In this document: positions 43,919 to 53,543 of the stretch, piece by piece | Layout: each line of letters opens with the position of its first letter | Position numbering within the stretch: the first letter of the stretch is position 1 | Assembly: GCF_900105765.1 (NCBI RefSeq) | Contig: NZ_FNTX01000001.1 | Span: 682,001 to 746,000 of the forward strand | From: Ruania alba | GTDB lineage: Bacteria; Actinomycetota; Actinomycetes; Actinomycetales; Beutenbergiaceae | Reading direction: 5' to 3' | Length of the DNA stretch: 64,000 bases | Notes under the pieces: generated by a model | The model's database searches: none | The model's input: the letters and a program-made list of their open reading frames with translations, nothing else | Told to the model about the DNA's origin: nothing | Position numbers and translations under genes: made by a program

Positions 43919-45499
43919 TCATCCTTCGTAGCCAGCCAGCACCTGATCTCTGGGAATGACGCCGTAGCGGGCCGCCCGATCTTCATACACCCCGCTCATC
44001 AGGCTCAACAGTCGGGGCTCGGCCGAAGCGAGGTTGTTGAGCTCGGTCCGGTCCTCGTCCAGGTCGTACAACTCCCATGGCTGGCCGTGCTTACGGACGG
44101 CTTTCCACCGCCCCCATCGCAATCCTGCGTTTCCTTCGTGCTCCCAGAAGAGCACGCGCGGGGGAGTGTCTGAACCGCGGAGCTCCGGCAGCAGACTTCG
44201 TCCCTCCGTCTGGGGTGAACCGGACCCCGGCGTTCGCCCCGCGCCTGCCACATCAAGCAAGGTCGTCGTGAGGTCGACCAACTGGCCCGGCGCCCGGCAG
44301 AGCTGGTGGCCATCGATACCGTTCGGCCAGTGCACGATGAGCGGAGTGGCGATCCCGCCTTCGTGGACCCAGTGCTTGTACTCGCGGAACGGAGTGTTCG
44401 AGAGGTTCGCCCACTCGCGGCCGTAACTGGTGAACGTGTCGGGCGGACCAGGGTTGATCTCGGAAGAGTTGCCGAAGCGAACCTCCTGGCCCGATCGGGT
44501 GGTCGCGGACACAAAAGGCAATCGGGTGAACCGTGTGTCCTGCCCGACGGGGACCTCTTCGGCGCAGCCCCCGTTGTCGGTGAGGAACACGATCAGCGTG
44601 TTCTCCAGCCGCCCCTGGGCGTCCAGCGCCTCCACGACCCGACCGATGGCAGCGTCCATCCGCGTCACTTGCGCCGCATAGGTCTGCATCCTGCGCGCTT
44701 GCCACTCCTGGTCCGGTGCGTCGTGCCACGAAGGGACGTGAGAGTCGCGCTCGCTGAGCCTGGCGTGGCCGTCCAGGATGCCTTCCTCCTCCAGGCGTTC
44801 GCTTCGACGTCGGCGCAACTGATCCCACCCCTCGGCGTACCGACCGTCGTACCGTGCAATGTCGTCCTCGTCGGCGTGCAGTGGCCAGTGTGGGGCCGTG
44901 AATGCGAGGTAGAGGAAGAACGGATCGTCCCCTCGCTCCCGGACATGCTCGGTCACGAACGTCGCGCCCCGATCGGCGATGGCATCGGTGTAGTAGAAGT
45001 CATCCGGAAGGGCTGACACGTCCACCGGATCTTCCCCGTCCATCAGAGAGACGGGTTCGTAGAACGAGCCGGCCCCGTGCAAGGTGCCGAAGAAGCGTTC
45101 GAAACCTCGGCGAGTCGGCCACGACGACTGTGGCGAGTCCACCTCCGCCGAGAGGTGCCACTTCCCGCTGAGATACGTGCCGTAGCCGGCATCCCGGAGT
45201 CGCTCCGGCAGTGTCGCGCAGTTCGCGTCGAGGTCCCCAGGGTACCCGTGCGGACGCTCGTCACCGGTGAGAATTCCGACGCCCACCTGGTGTGGATGAA
45301 GGCCGGTGAGGAGAGACGCCCGTGAGGGGCTGCACCGTGGCGAGCAGTAGAACTGCGAGAAGCGTGTGCCCGCCCGGCCCAGTCCGTCCAGCACGGGTGT
45401 GTCGATCTCGCCGCCGTAGCAGCCGATGTCGGAGAACCCCAGGTCGTCGGCAACGATCAGGACGATATCGGGTGATCGTCCCTCATCTGCGTGAAGCAC
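43919..45499 (-). CDS. Cys-type sulfatase (arylsulfatase family)
   Basis: 526 residues. Metal-binding start IVLIVADDLGFSDIGCYGG, formylglycine motif CSPSRASLLTG with Cys56-x-Pro58-x-Arg60, and LTDNGGCAEE. The Cys must be turned into formylglycine by an FGE enzyme, not seen in this window. It has no signal peptide, so it likely removes sulfate from a sugar imported by the ABC transporter encoded upstream in the same operon. GTG 45499 follows AAAGGAC by 8 nt; 58 bp separate it from the permease gene. Confidence 0.92.
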   Translation of the reverse strand: MLHADEGRSPDIVLIVADDLGFSDIGCYGGEIDTPVLDGLGRAGTRFSQFYCSPRCSPSRASLLTGLHPHQVGVGILTGDERPHGYPGDLDANCATLPERLRDAGYGTYLSGKWHLSAEVDSPQSSWPTRRGFERFFGTLHGAGSFYEPVSLMDGEDPVDVSALPDDFYYTDAIADRGATFVTEHVRERGDDPFFLYLAFTAPHWPLHADEDDIARYDGRYAEGWDQLRRRRSERLEEEGILDGHARLSERDSHVPSWHDAPDQEWQARRMQTYAAQVTRMDAAIGRVVEALDAQGRLENTLIVFLTDNGGCAEEVPVGQDTRFTRLPFVSATTRSGQEVRFGNSSEINPGPPDTFTSYGREWANLSNTPFREYKHWVHEGGIATPLIVHWPNGIDGHQLCRAPGQLVDLTTTLLDVAGAGRTPGSGSPQTEGRSLLPELRGSDTPPRVLFWEHEGNAGLRWGRWKAVRKHGQPWELYDLDEDRTELNNLASAEPRLLSLMSGVYEDRAARYGVIPRDQVLAGYEG

Positions 45500-45557
45500 T
45501 TAGCGTTGTCCTTTCGGTGTCGGTGCATTTTTTCTGTACAGTTCTTAGTTGATGTGG

Positions 45558-46418
45558 TTATCCCTTGATCCCGGAGGCTGCGACGCCATCGACCAGCATC
45601 CGTTGGAAGATCGCGAAGACGACGAGGACCGGAATGAGGGACAGTACGGCCATGGCCATGAGGGGTCCCCATGCTGATTCCCCGCCAGTGGAGTCGATGA
45701 ACAGCCGAAGCGCGAGTGGCACGGTGTAATTGCTCTGACTGCTCAAGTAGATGAGCTGGCTGAAGAAGTCGTTCCACGTCCACAGAAACGTGAAGATCGC
45801 CGTCGTGAGGAGTGCTGGCAATGAGAGTGGCAGGATTATTCGCCGGAAGATGTGCACAGGGCTGCACCCGTCGACCGCCGCTGCTTCGTCATATTCGCGT
45901 GGGATTCCTCGGATGAATTGCACCATCAGAAAGATGAAGAATGCGTCGACTGCGAGAAATTTCGGTAGTGCGAGGGGAACGATCGTGTTGATCAGGTCGA
46001 GTGAGCTGAACAGTACGTATTGAGGGACGACCGTGACGTGGAACGGCAGCATGATGGTGACGAGCATGCTGGCGAAGAGCCATCGCTTCGCACGAAAGTC
46101 GAGGCGGGCGAAGGCATAGGCGGCCATTGAGCAGGAGATCAGATTGCCGATGATTGCCAGGGCGGAGATGACGAACGAGTTGGTGAAGAACACCCCGAAC
46201 GGGTATTCCATCTGCCACCAGCCATCGGTGTAGTTGCCGAGATCCCATTCGGTCGGCCACAGGCTCGCTTCAGTGAAGATGTCGGTCTCAGCCTTGACCG
46301 AGGCCGAGAGCATCCATGTCAGCGGGTACAGCATCACGACCAGGCCGGCGCACAAGGCCACGTAGATCGCGATCCGCCGTACTGGGACTGACCGTTCCTC
46401 GAGCTTCGTTACTCGCAT
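45558..46418 (-). CDS. Sugar ABC transporter permease (MalG type)
   Basis: 286 residues from ATG 46418. Six helices; EAA loop IPREYDEAAAVDGCSPVHIFRRIILPLSLPA; MalG-type C-terminus. Its start shares one base with the stop of the preceding permease (TGATG). Probably pairs with the 46418-47362 permease to import a sulfated sugar. Confidence 0.92.
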   Translation of the reverse strand: MRVTKLEERSVPVRRIAIYVALCAGLVVMLYPLTWMLSASVKAETDIFTEASLWPTEWDLGNYTDGWWQMEYPFGVFFTNSFVISALAIIGNLISCSMAAYAFARLDFRAKRWLFASMLVTIMLPFHVTVVPQYVLFSSLDLINTIVPLALPKFLAVDAFFIFLMVQFIRGIPREYDEAAAVDGCSPVHIFRRIILPLSLPALLTTAIFTFLWTWNDFFSQLIYLSSQSNYTVPLALRLFIDSTGGESAWGPLMAMAVLSLIPVLVVFAIFQRMLVDGVAASGIKG

Positions 46419-47362
46419 CAGGTATCCCTCCCGTCCTGATAGTGAACCCATCGCCGAGAGGTGAGGAACATGAATGCTGTGAAGACTCCGATGATGAGTA
46501 GGAGGACCCATGCCATCGCGGAGGCGTAACCCATCCGATAGTTTCCGAAACCCTCGAGGTAGATGTAGAGCGTGTAGAAGAGTGTGGAATTCACCGGGCC
46601 GCCCGTTCCGCCGCTGATGATGAAGGCCGGAGCAAAGGCCTGGAAGGACACGATTGTCTGCATCACCAGGTTGAACAAGATGAGTGGCGTGAGCAGTGGC
46701 AGTGTGATCACGGCGAATGTTCGGATCGCCCCGGCGCCATCCACTGCAGCTGCTTCCTTCAGTTCTGGCGGGATCTGCTTGAGCCCGGCGAGAAAGATCA
46801 CCATGGGGGAACCGAACTGCCATACATGGAGGAAGATCAGCGCCCAGATCGCATACTCCGGGGTGGAGATCCATCCCGGGCCGTCGATGCCGACGAGCGC
46901 CAGGATGTTGTTGATCAGACCGTCGTTCCCGAAGATCTGCCGCCAGAGAATGGCGATCGCGACGCTGCCGCCCAACAATGACGGTAGGTAGTAGGCGCTT
47001 CGGAAGAATCCGAGGGCGCGGACCTTCTGGTTCAGCAGAACGGCAACAAGGAGTGCCACCGTGACCGAGAGCGGCACCGAGATCAGAACGTACATCGTGG
47101 TCACTTTGATCGATGCGAGATACCGCGGGTCGTCGGTGAACATCCGCTCGTAGTTGTCCAGGCCTACCCAGGACGGTGTCGAGAGCAGGTCGAAGTCTGT
47201 CATCGACAGGAACAGCGAGGCGAGCATGGGCCCTGCAGTGAGGAGTGCGGCCCCGAGCAGCCAGGGTGCCAGGAACGCGAACGCGGCGCGATTCTCGCGT
47301 CCGCGGCGCAGCGTTGGTCTGCCACGAGTGCGCGGTCGGGAGTCGTCGGTTCGTACCGCCAT
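46418..47362 (-). CDS. Sugar ABC transporter permease (MalF type)
   Basis: 314 residues. Arg-rich start, then FAFLAPWLLGAALLTAGPML, and the EAA loop IPPELKEAAAVDGAGAIRTFAVITLPLLTP. Start overlaps the binding-protein stop by one base. No ATPase in the operon, as usual for this importer class in actinobacteria. Confidence 0.92.
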   Translation of the reverse strand: MAVRTDDSRPRTRGRPTLRRGRENRAAFAFLAPWLLGAALLTAGPMLASLFLSMTDFDLLSTPSWVGLDNYERMFTDDPRYLASIKVTTMYVLISVPLSVTVALLVAVLLNQKVRALGFFRSAYYLPSLLGGSVAIAILWRQIFGNDGLINNILALVGIDGPGWISTPEYAIWALIFLHVWQFGSPMVIFLAGLKQIPPELKEAAAVDGAGAIRTFAVITLPLLTPLILFNLVMQTIVSFQAFAPAFIISGGTGGPVNSTLFYTLYIYLEGFGNYRMGYASAMAWVLLLIIGVFTAFMFLTSRRWVHYQDGRDT

Positions 47363-48693
47363 CAGCCGAGCAGCCGTTCCGCTTCGCTGAAGAACTGCTC
47401 AGTCGCTTCGCCGACGGTCGCCTCGCCATAGGCGACCTGCTGGTTCACGCGGTCGATCACCGGGTCGGTGCCGCCGAGGAGCTCGCTTGCGCCTGCCGGG
47501 TACATGGGTCGTGGAGTGGAGAACTCGATTGCCTCGGCAACGTTGTCGTACACCTTCTGGACCAGCGGATCCAACTCACCCGAGGCGGCGAATGCCTCTC
47601 GAATCTGGTTGTTGACGGGCACTCCGTGCCCGATCCCCATGGCTCTCGCCGCACCTTCGTCGTTCACCAAGAAGTTCAGCAGCTCAGCCCCCAGCTGGTG
47701 ACTGGGTGATTCCGCCGCCAAGCCCATCCACTCGACCGGTGCCACCAGTTCGCGCCGATCGGTCGATGCGTCGTAGCGGGGGAAGGGGAGGAAGTCGAGG
47801 TCGTGGTCGGTCAGCGACGCGTATCCCTGAATGCCCTTCGAGGAGTAGGCGTACGCGATGGGCGCCTGGCCCGTGATGAGCGGAGAAGCCTCGAAGCCGC
47901 TTCCTTCGATGAGGCGCGGGTGGACGACGAGCTCGCGTTGGCGAAGGTCTTCCCAGAACTGCAACCATTCGCGGAGATCGTCGGATTCGAACGCGAGCGC
48001 ACCATCGGTGGTGAACGCCTCCTTGCCTTTGGAGCGGACGAAGGCTTCGAACACGATTCCGTCGCCCCCGAACTCGGCCGATCCGAAACCATCGCTTCCG
48101 AGCGCGTCGGTGAGCGATTCGAGGAGTGTGACGTAGTCGTCCAGCGTCCAGTCCGGATCCGGGTCCGGTGCCCCGAGCTCTGCGAACACGGTCCGGTCGT
48201 AGATCAATGCAGGCTGGGTCGACAGGCCCAGGGGGAGGAAGAAGAGCTGATCCTCCAGCAGGCTCCCCTCGATCGCGCCTGTCTCGAGATTCGTGTCGTC
48301 GATCGTCTCGCCGAGGAACTCGGACAGGTCGTGCAGGGCGTTTCGGTCGGCGTACTCGCCCATCGTCGGCATGTACAGCTGGAAGACATCGGGCGCGTTG
48401 CCGCCTGCTACTTGGGTGGCAAGGCGGTCAAAGTAGCCCTCGAAGTTCGTCGGTTGAGTCTCGATCTCTACGCCGCGATCTTCGGCGAAGGCGGCGATGG
48501 CGTCGGACTGGCGCGTGTTCTGGTCGCCTTCGCCCCACCAGGTCACGGTCAGAGCGGAGCCCTCGGTGCCACCGCCGGCATCTTCCGGTCGAGAGCAACC
48601 GGAGGCGCCGATCATGGCCGCGACTGACGCGCCTGTGACGGTGAGGAAGCTGCGGCGGCGCAGCGCAGGTGTCCTGTATCCCTGAGATTTCAT
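47362..48693 (-). CDS. Sugar ABC transporter substrate-binding protein (Tat-type lipoprotein)
   Basis: 443 residues from ATG 48693, with GGGAGAA just upstream. The leader has a twin-arginine run (LRRRSFLTVTGA) and a lipobox GASGC (Cys33), so it may be exported folded through Tat and lipidated. SBP_bac_1 domain: TVTWWGEGDQNTRQSDAI, GNAPDVFQLYMPTMGEYA. First gene of the four-gene sulfatase operon. Confidence 0.9.
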   Translation of the reverse strand: MKSQGYRTPALRRRSFLTVTGASVAAMIGASGCSRPEDAGGGTEGSALTVTWWGEGDQNTRQSDAIAAFAEDRGVEIETQPTNFEGYFDRLATQVAGGNAPDVFQLYMPTMGEYADRNALHDLSEFLGETIDDTNLETGAIEGSLLEDQLFFLPLGLSTQPALIYDRTVFAELGAPDPDPDWTLDDYVTLLESLTDALGSDGFGSAEFGGDGIVFEAFVRSKGKEAFTTDGALAFESDDLREWLQFWEDLRQRELVVHPRLIEGSGFEASPLITGQAPIAYAYSSKGIQGYASLTDHDLDFLPFPRYDASTDRRELVAPVEWMGLAAESPSHQLGAELLNFLVNDEGAARAMGIGHGVPVNNQIREAFAASGELDPLVQKVYDNVAEAIEFSTPRPMYPAGASELLGGTDPVIDRVNQQVAYGEATVGEATEQFFSEAERLLG

Positions 48694-48876
48694 CGATTCT
48701 CCCGTTCCGATCCGTCTGGAGTCGATTGCAGATGTTGTCGTGGCGTCGGCTGAGCGCACGACGGCGGAGCGTGCGGCGCTGCCACGGTCACCGGGAGGAT
48801 GTGGTGCCTCTGGAGTCCGAGGTCTGCAGCACGGTTTGGCAGGTGTGCCTGGACCGCTACACGTCGCTGTGATATT

Positions 48877-48908
48877 CGTTGGGTTAACCAACGTTGGCAA
48901 GACCAACG
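48877..48908. promoter_or_regulatory. Two overlapping MarR operators
   Basis: CGTTGG-N5-CCAACG occurs at 48877-48893 and again at 48892-48908; the two share CG, giving centres 15 bp apart. They lie 52 bp before the MarR gene and 184 bp before the sulfatase/ABC operon. Confidence 0.8.
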
Positions 48909-48959
48909 ATATGAGATCGTGCGAGTCTGTCAAGTCCCACCGGAATAGGATCGATAGTC

Positions 48960-49412
48960 GTGAAACCGAAGCCGCCTCCGCCTCGCCCCATCCGTGGGCA
49001 CGTCACCTGGCTGCTCAACCAAACCGGTCGGCGTGGGCGTCTTCTGGTGAACGAGCACCTCGCCATCCACGACTTCCGACCGCCGCCCTATGTCATGCTC
49101 CTGACGCTGCAAGAGTCCGGCGCCATGAGTCAGGCGGAGCTGGGGGCGCGCACGGCGCTGGACCGTAGCGACGTCACGGAGGGTGTCCGCCTACTCGTGG
49201 CGCGCGGTTGTGTCCGGCAGTCCGTCGATCCGCATGACCGCCGACGAAATGTGGTGTCGCTGACCCCCGCGGGCGACCGGATGGCCACTGACCTGCTTGC
49301 CGAGGTCGATGCGGCTCAAGCGGAGTTCATGGCGCCATTGGATGCCGATCAGCGTGAGCAACTTCGCGGCCTGCTCACGGTCCTCCTCGACTACCACGTC
49401 AGCCGGGAGTAA
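48960..49412 (+). CDS. MarR-family transcriptional regulator
   Basis: 150 residues: dimer helices at both ends and a winged helix (MSQAELGARTALDRSDVTEGVRLLVARGCVRQSVDPHDRRRNVVSLTPAG). GTG 48960 is eight bases after TAGGAT, so probably leaderless. Divergent from the sulfatase/ABC operon and next to twin palindromes, so it probably controls both. A MarR for a sugar operon is less usual than LacI or GntR. Confidence 0.85.
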   Translation: MKPKPPPPRPIRGHVTWLLNQTGRRGRLLVNEHLAIHDFRPPPYVMLLTLQESGAMSQAELGARTALDRSDVTEGVRLLVARGCVRQSVDPHDRRRNVVSLTPAGDRMATDLLAEVDAAQAEFMAPLDADQREQLRGLLTVLLDYHVSRE

Positions 49413-49473
49413 TCGCTCCCGTCGGGCGCGCCGTGACGCGGCCGCGCAACGGGCGGCTGGCGGCGCTGCCCGC

Positions 49474-50145
49474 TCACGTGCTCGCTTGTGCGTCCGGGTC
49501 TGCCGGCGACGGCAGCGTGGGGGAGGAGGCAATCAGTGCCGCCGCACGCTGCGCAGACTTGGAGTCCGGCAGTTTGGAGTCCTCCGGGAACAGTACGGCC
49601 CGGTAGTACCGCAGCTCGTCGATGCTCTCGGCAATATCGGCCAGGGCGCGGTGCCCGCCGTCCTTCTTCGGGGAGTTGAAGTACGCCCGCGGGTACCAGC
49701 GTCGGGCGAGTTCCTTGATGGAGGAGACGTCGATGATCCGGTAGTGCAGGTGCCCGGTCAGTTCGGGCATGTCCCGCTCCAAGAACGCCTTGTCGGTTCC
49801 CACTGAGTTCCCTGCCAGCGGCGCCTTGCCCGGGTCCGGCACGAACTGCTTGATGTAGTCGAGCGTCTGTGCCTGCGCGTCTGCCAACGAGATTCCGTTC
49901 GGCAGCTCCTCGAGCAGCCCCGAGGTGGTGTGCATGGTGCGCACCACCTCGTTCATCTGCTCCACCACGCCGTCGGGGGGCGCGATCACGAGGTCCAGAC
50001 CCGCGTCGAGGGTGTGCAACTCGGAATCGGTCACGATCACGGCGATTTCGATCAGCGCGTCGCCATGCAGGTCGAGGCCGGTCATCTCGCAGTCGATCCA
50101 GACGATCGGATCGCCGCGGCCAGGGGTCTTGGACGAAGAACTCAC
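49474..50145 (-). CDS. orn: Oligoribonuclease (DEDDh exonuclease)
   Basis: 223 residues. It degrades 2-5 nt RNA and pGpG. DEDDh residues are visible: IVWIDCEMTGLD (Asp18, Glu20), GNSVGTDKAFLERDM, and HRALADIAESI with the final His and Asp. The C-terminus is longer than in E. coli, as in other actinobacteria. GTG 50145 is seven bases after TACAGT on this strand; upstream in-frame starts would run into the LacI promoter. Confidence 0.93.
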   Translation of the reverse strand: MSSSSKTPGRGDPIVWIDCEMTGLDLHGDALIEIAVIVTDSELHTLDAGLDLVIAPPDGVVEQMNEVVRTMHTTSGLLEELPNGISLADAQAQTLDYIKQFVPDPGKAPLAGNSVGTDKAFLERDMPELTGHLHYRIIDVSSIKELARRWYPRAYFNSPKKDGGHRALADIAESIDELRYYRAVLFPEDSKLPDSKSAQRAAALIASSPTLPSPADPDAQAST

Positions 50146-50228
50146 GCGCCTCACTGTATCCATCGCCGCCCACGCCGCTTGCCACAGCGCATGCGCCACC
50201 TCACAGAAGCCGATTTTCATCAAACGAA

Positions 50229-50264
50229 TCAAACCGGTTGACCTGCAATCGTCAAACCGGTTAG
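50229..50264. promoter_or_regulatory. Twin LacI-family operators
   Basis: TCAAACCGGTTGA (50229-50241) and TCAAACCGGTTAG (50252-50264), each with the AAACCGGTT core, 23 bp centre to centre, 36 bp before the LacI start. Confidence 0.75.
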
Positions 50265-50299
50265 CGTCACGATCGTCAGCCCAGCGAAGGAGGTGCGCA

Positions 50300-51340
50300 G
50301 TGCCCCAACAACCGAGCCCGGCGAAACCGACCATCGGCGACGTCGCCGCCAAGGCCGGCGTGACCAAGGCGACCGTCTCGCACGCCTTCAGCGGCCGCCG
50401 TCCGATCTCGGAGGCGACCAAGGCGCGCGTGTTCGCCGCTGCCGAGGACCTGCAGTGGCTGCCGAGTGCCAGCGCTCGCGCACTGGCCACCAGCCGCGCC
50501 AACGCGATCGGCATCGTGCTCGCCCGCGACCCGGCCATCCTCGCCTCGGACACCTTCTTCCCCGCCTTCATCGCCGGGGTGGAGTCGGTGCTCGCCGATG
50601 CCGAAGTGGCCCTGGTGCTTCAGGTGGCAGGCTCGCGTGAGGCGGAAGAGCGCGCCTACCGGGCGATGGCGAGCGGTCGTGCCGACGGCGTGATCATCCT
50701 CGATCTGCACCGCGCCGACTGGCGGGTGCCGTACGTGCACCAGCTCGGCCTGCACGGTGTGGTACTCGGCGCCTACGACGCCCCCAGCCCCTTCACCTGC
50801 GTGCGCACCGACGACGCCACCCCGATGGCCGAGATGGTCGACCACCTGCGCGGCCATGGCCACACTCGGATCGCCCACGTGGCGGGACCCTTGGACTACG
50901 TCCACTCCCACGTGCGCTCCCAGGCCTACGTGGCCGCCGTCGGGAGTGACGATCTGCTCACCGAGGGTGATTTCGGCGCCGGTAGCGGCCGTGACCGCAC
51001 GGCTGAGCTGCTTGCTCGGCCCGAGCCGCCTACGGCCATCATCTACGCCAACGACACCATGGCGATCGCCGGCCTCTCTTATGCGCGCAGCATCGGTTTG
51101 TCAGTGCCTGCGGACCTAGCCATCGCCGGCTTTGACGACGACCACCTCTCCGCTCACCTCTCTCCCGCCCTGACCACCGTGGCCACCGACCCGACCGAAC
51201 GTGGCCGGGTCAGCGCCACGGCACTGCTCGCCGACATCGCCGGCGAGCCCGCGCGCAATATCGAGCTCGATTGCACTCGCCTCCAGCTGCGCGACAGCAC
51301 CCGTACTGCCCCCATCCCCCAAGGAGAAGAAGGACGATGA
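50300..51340 (+). CDS. LacI-family regulator of the GH130 operon
   Basis: 346 residues from GTG 50300, with GAAGGAGG 7 nt upstream. HTH TIGDVAAKAGVTKATVSHAFSGRRPIS, hinge SASARALATSRAN, and a PBP-like sensor domain ending SPALTTVATDPTERG. First gene of a six-gene operon (ATGA overlap with the binding protein), so it controls itself and the whole transport/enzyme set through the AAACCGGTT sites. Confidence 0.9.
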   Translation: MPQQPSPAKPTIGDVAAKAGVTKATVSHAFSGRRPISEATKARVFAAAEDLQWLPSASARALATSRANAIGIVLARDPAILASDTFFPAFIAGVESVLADAEVALVLQVAGSREAEERAYRAMASGRADGVIILDLHRADWRVPYVHQLGLHGVVLGAYDAPSPFTCVRTDDATPMAEMVDHLRGHGHTRIAHVAGPLDYVHSHVRSQAYVAAVGSDDLLTEGDFGAGSGRDRTAELLARPEPPTAIIYANDTMAIAGLSYARSIGLSVPADLAIAGFDDDHLSAHLSPALTTVATDPTERGRVSATALLADIAGEPARNIELDCTRLQLRDSTRTAPIPQGEEGR

Positions 51341-52611
51341 AGTTCACCAAGACTGCGGCGCTCGTCGGCGCCACCACCCTGATGCTTGCCGCCTGTTCCG
51401 GCGGCGGCGACGAGTCCGGCGGCGGGAACGATGCCGCTGCCGGCACCGGCCCGATCGAGATCTGGCTGTCCAACAACGAGGCTGAGATCGCCTGGGGCGA
51501 GGCGGTGGTGGAGGCGTGGAACGCCGAGAATCCCGACCAGCAGGTCACCGCCCAGGAGATCCCTGCCGGCTCCTCCTCCGAGGAAGCCATCACCGCAGCG
51601 ATCACCGCCGGGACCGCCCCGTGCCTGGTGTACAACATCGCCACCGCCGCCGTCTCCGGTTGGGTGCAGCAGGGCGGCCTGGTCGACCTGAGCACCTTCG
51701 ACGACGGCGCCTCCTCCATCGAGGAGCGCGGCGGTGACTCCACCACCGCTTACCAGACCGACGGGGGCTACTACCAGCTGCCATGGAAGTCGAACCCGGT
51801 CATGGTGATGTACAACAAGGACCTCTTCGAACAGGCCGGCCTCGACCCGGAGGACCCGGGGATGAGCACCTATTCCGACTTCCTCGACGGCGCCCGCCAG
51901 CTCGTCGACTCGGGCGTGGAGTCCGCCATCTGGCCCTCCCCGACGAACGAGTTCTACCAGCCGTGGTTCGACTTCTACCCGCTCTACCTCGCTGAGACCG
52001 GCGGCACGCAGCTCGTCGAGGACGGGGCCGCCACCTTCGACAACGAGGCCGGCGCCGCCGTGGCCGAGTTCTGGTCCACGATCTACTCCGAGGGACTCGC
52101 CCCGCAGGAGGCCGCCACCGACGACGCCATGGTCTCCGGGAACACCGCCATGCAGCTCGCCGGACCCTGGGCGATCGCCTCCTACGGCGAGGACGTGAAC
52201 GTCGGGTTCATGCCGGTGCCGACATCGGGTGGGAGCGAGGAGGTCGTCACCTTCGCTGACTCCAAGAACATCTCCATGTTCACCGCCTGTGAGAACCAGG
52301 CCACTGCCTGGGAGTTCCTGAAGTTCTCCACCAGCGCCGAGGCCGACGGGCAGCTCCTCGAAGCCACCGGGCAGATGCCGATGCGCGTCGACCTGGCCGG
52401 CACCTTCCCGGACTACTTCGAGGCCAACCCCATGTACGCCGAGTTCGCCAGCCAGACCGAACGCGTGGCCGATGTGCCGAGCATCCCGAACTCCGTGGAG
52501 GCCTGGCAGGTGTTCCGCGAGGCCTACTCCTCGGCGGTGATCTTCGGCAACACCACCACCGAGGAGTTCCTCTCCGGTTCCGCTGAAGAGATCACCGGGC
52601 TCGTGGGCTGA
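51337..52611 (+). CDS. Sugar ABC transporter substrate-binding lipoprotein (GH130 operon)
   Basis: 424 residues, lipobox LAAC (Cys20), Gly/Asp-rich linker, SBP_bac_1 domain (IEIWLSNNEAEIAWGEAVVEAWN, YYQLPWKSNPVMVMYNKDLFEQAGL, GNTAMQLAGPWAIASY). It likely binds a mannose-containing oligosaccharide, judged by the GH130 neighbour. AAGGAGAAGAAGGA precedes the start. Confidence 0.92.
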   Translation: MKFTKTAALVGATTLMLAACSGGGDESGGGNDAAAGTGPIEIWLSNNEAEIAWGEAVVEAWNAENPDQQVTAQEIPAGSSSEEAITAAITAGTAPCLVYNIATAAVSGWVQQGGLVDLSTFDDGASSIEERGGDSTTAYQTDGGYYQLPWKSNPVMVMYNKDLFEQAGLDPEDPGMSTYSDFLDGARQLVDSGVESAIWPSPTNEFYQPWFDFYPLYLAETGGTQLVEDGAATFDNEAGAAVAEFWSTIYSEGLAPQEAATDDAMVSGNTAMQLAGPWAIASYGEDVNVGFMPVPTSGGSEEVVTFADSKNISMFTACENQATAWEFLKFSTSAEADGQLLEATGQMPMRVDLAGTFPDYFEANPMYAEFASQTERVADVPSIPNSVEAWQVFREAYSSAVIFGNTTTEEFLSGSAEEITGLVG

Positions 52612-52612
52612 C

Positions 52613-53542
52613 ATGAGCGTCGCGACCGCCCCTCCCGCGCGCACCCAGCGCGCGGGAGGCCCGCTCCGGAGCCGGCTGCTGGGCCGGAACCCCATCGGCT
52701 CGCTGTTTGCGCTGCCGTACATGGTGTTCGTGGCGGTGATCTTCGCCTTCCCGCTCGGGTTCGCCTGCTACATCGCCTTCCACGACTACTTCTTCACCGC
52801 ACCCGGCGTGGAGGTGGAACGCCCCTTCGTGGGGTTGGACAACTTCGCCGCAGTGCTCACCGACCCCCAGGTGCTGGAGTCGTTCCGCAACACCGCCGTG
52901 TTCCTGGTGATCAACGTGCCCCTGACGGCGGTCGCAGCGCTCGTCCTGGCCAGTGCCCTGAATGCGGGGATCCGGTGGGCGGCCGCGTTCCGGGTGGCCT
53001 TCTACGTGCCGTACCTGACGGCGAGTGTCTCCCTGGTGGGCGTGTGGATGCTGCTGTTCTCCTCCGGCGGGCTGGTGAACAGCGTGCTGGGTCCGCTCGC
53101 CCCGGACCCGTCCTGGCTGGTGAACTCCGCACTGGCGATGCCGAGCATCGCCCTGTATGTCACCTGGAAGCAGCTCGGCTTCTACATCCTGCTCTACCTC
53201 GCCGCCCTGCAGAACATCCCCTCCGAGCTGCACGAGTCCGCCGCCACGGACGGCGCCACCACCCTGCAACGTTTCCGGCACGTGACCATCCCCGGCGTGC
53301 GCAGCGCTACCACGCTGGTGCTGATCCTGGCCATCATCACCGGCGCGAACCTGTTCACCGAGCCGTATCTGCTCACCAACGGCGGCGGCCCGGACGGGGC
53401 AAGCACCACACCCGTGTTGCTCATCTACCAGCAGGGGATCCAGCAGCAGAACCCGGACACCGCCTCGGCCATCGGCATGCTGCTGGTGATCGCCGTCGGG
53501 CTGCTCTCGCTCACGGCCAACCGACTCACCAGGGAGACCTGA
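52613..53542 (+). CDS. Sugar ABC transporter permease (MalF type, GH130 operon)
   Basis: 309 residues; FALPYMVFVAVIFAFPLGFACYIAF start helix, six helices, EAA loop IPSELHESAATDGATTLQRFRHVTIPGV. One base separates it from the binding-protein stop codon and one from the next permease. Confidence 0.92.
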   Translation: MSVATAPPARTQRAGGPLRSRLLGRNPIGSLFALPYMVFVAVIFAFPLGFACYIAFHDYFFTAPGVEVERPFVGLDNFAAVLTDPQVLESFRNTAVFLVINVPLTAVAALVLASALNAGIRWAAAFRVAFYVPYLTASVSLVGVWMLLFSSGGLVNSVLGPLAPDPSWLVNSALAMPSIALYVTWKQLGFYILLYLAALQNIPSELHESAATDGATTLQRFRHVTIPGVRSATTLVLILAIITGANLFTEPYLLTNGGGPDGASTTPVLLIYQQGIQQQNPDTASAIGMLLVIAVGLLSLTANRLTRET

Positions 53543-53543
53543 G

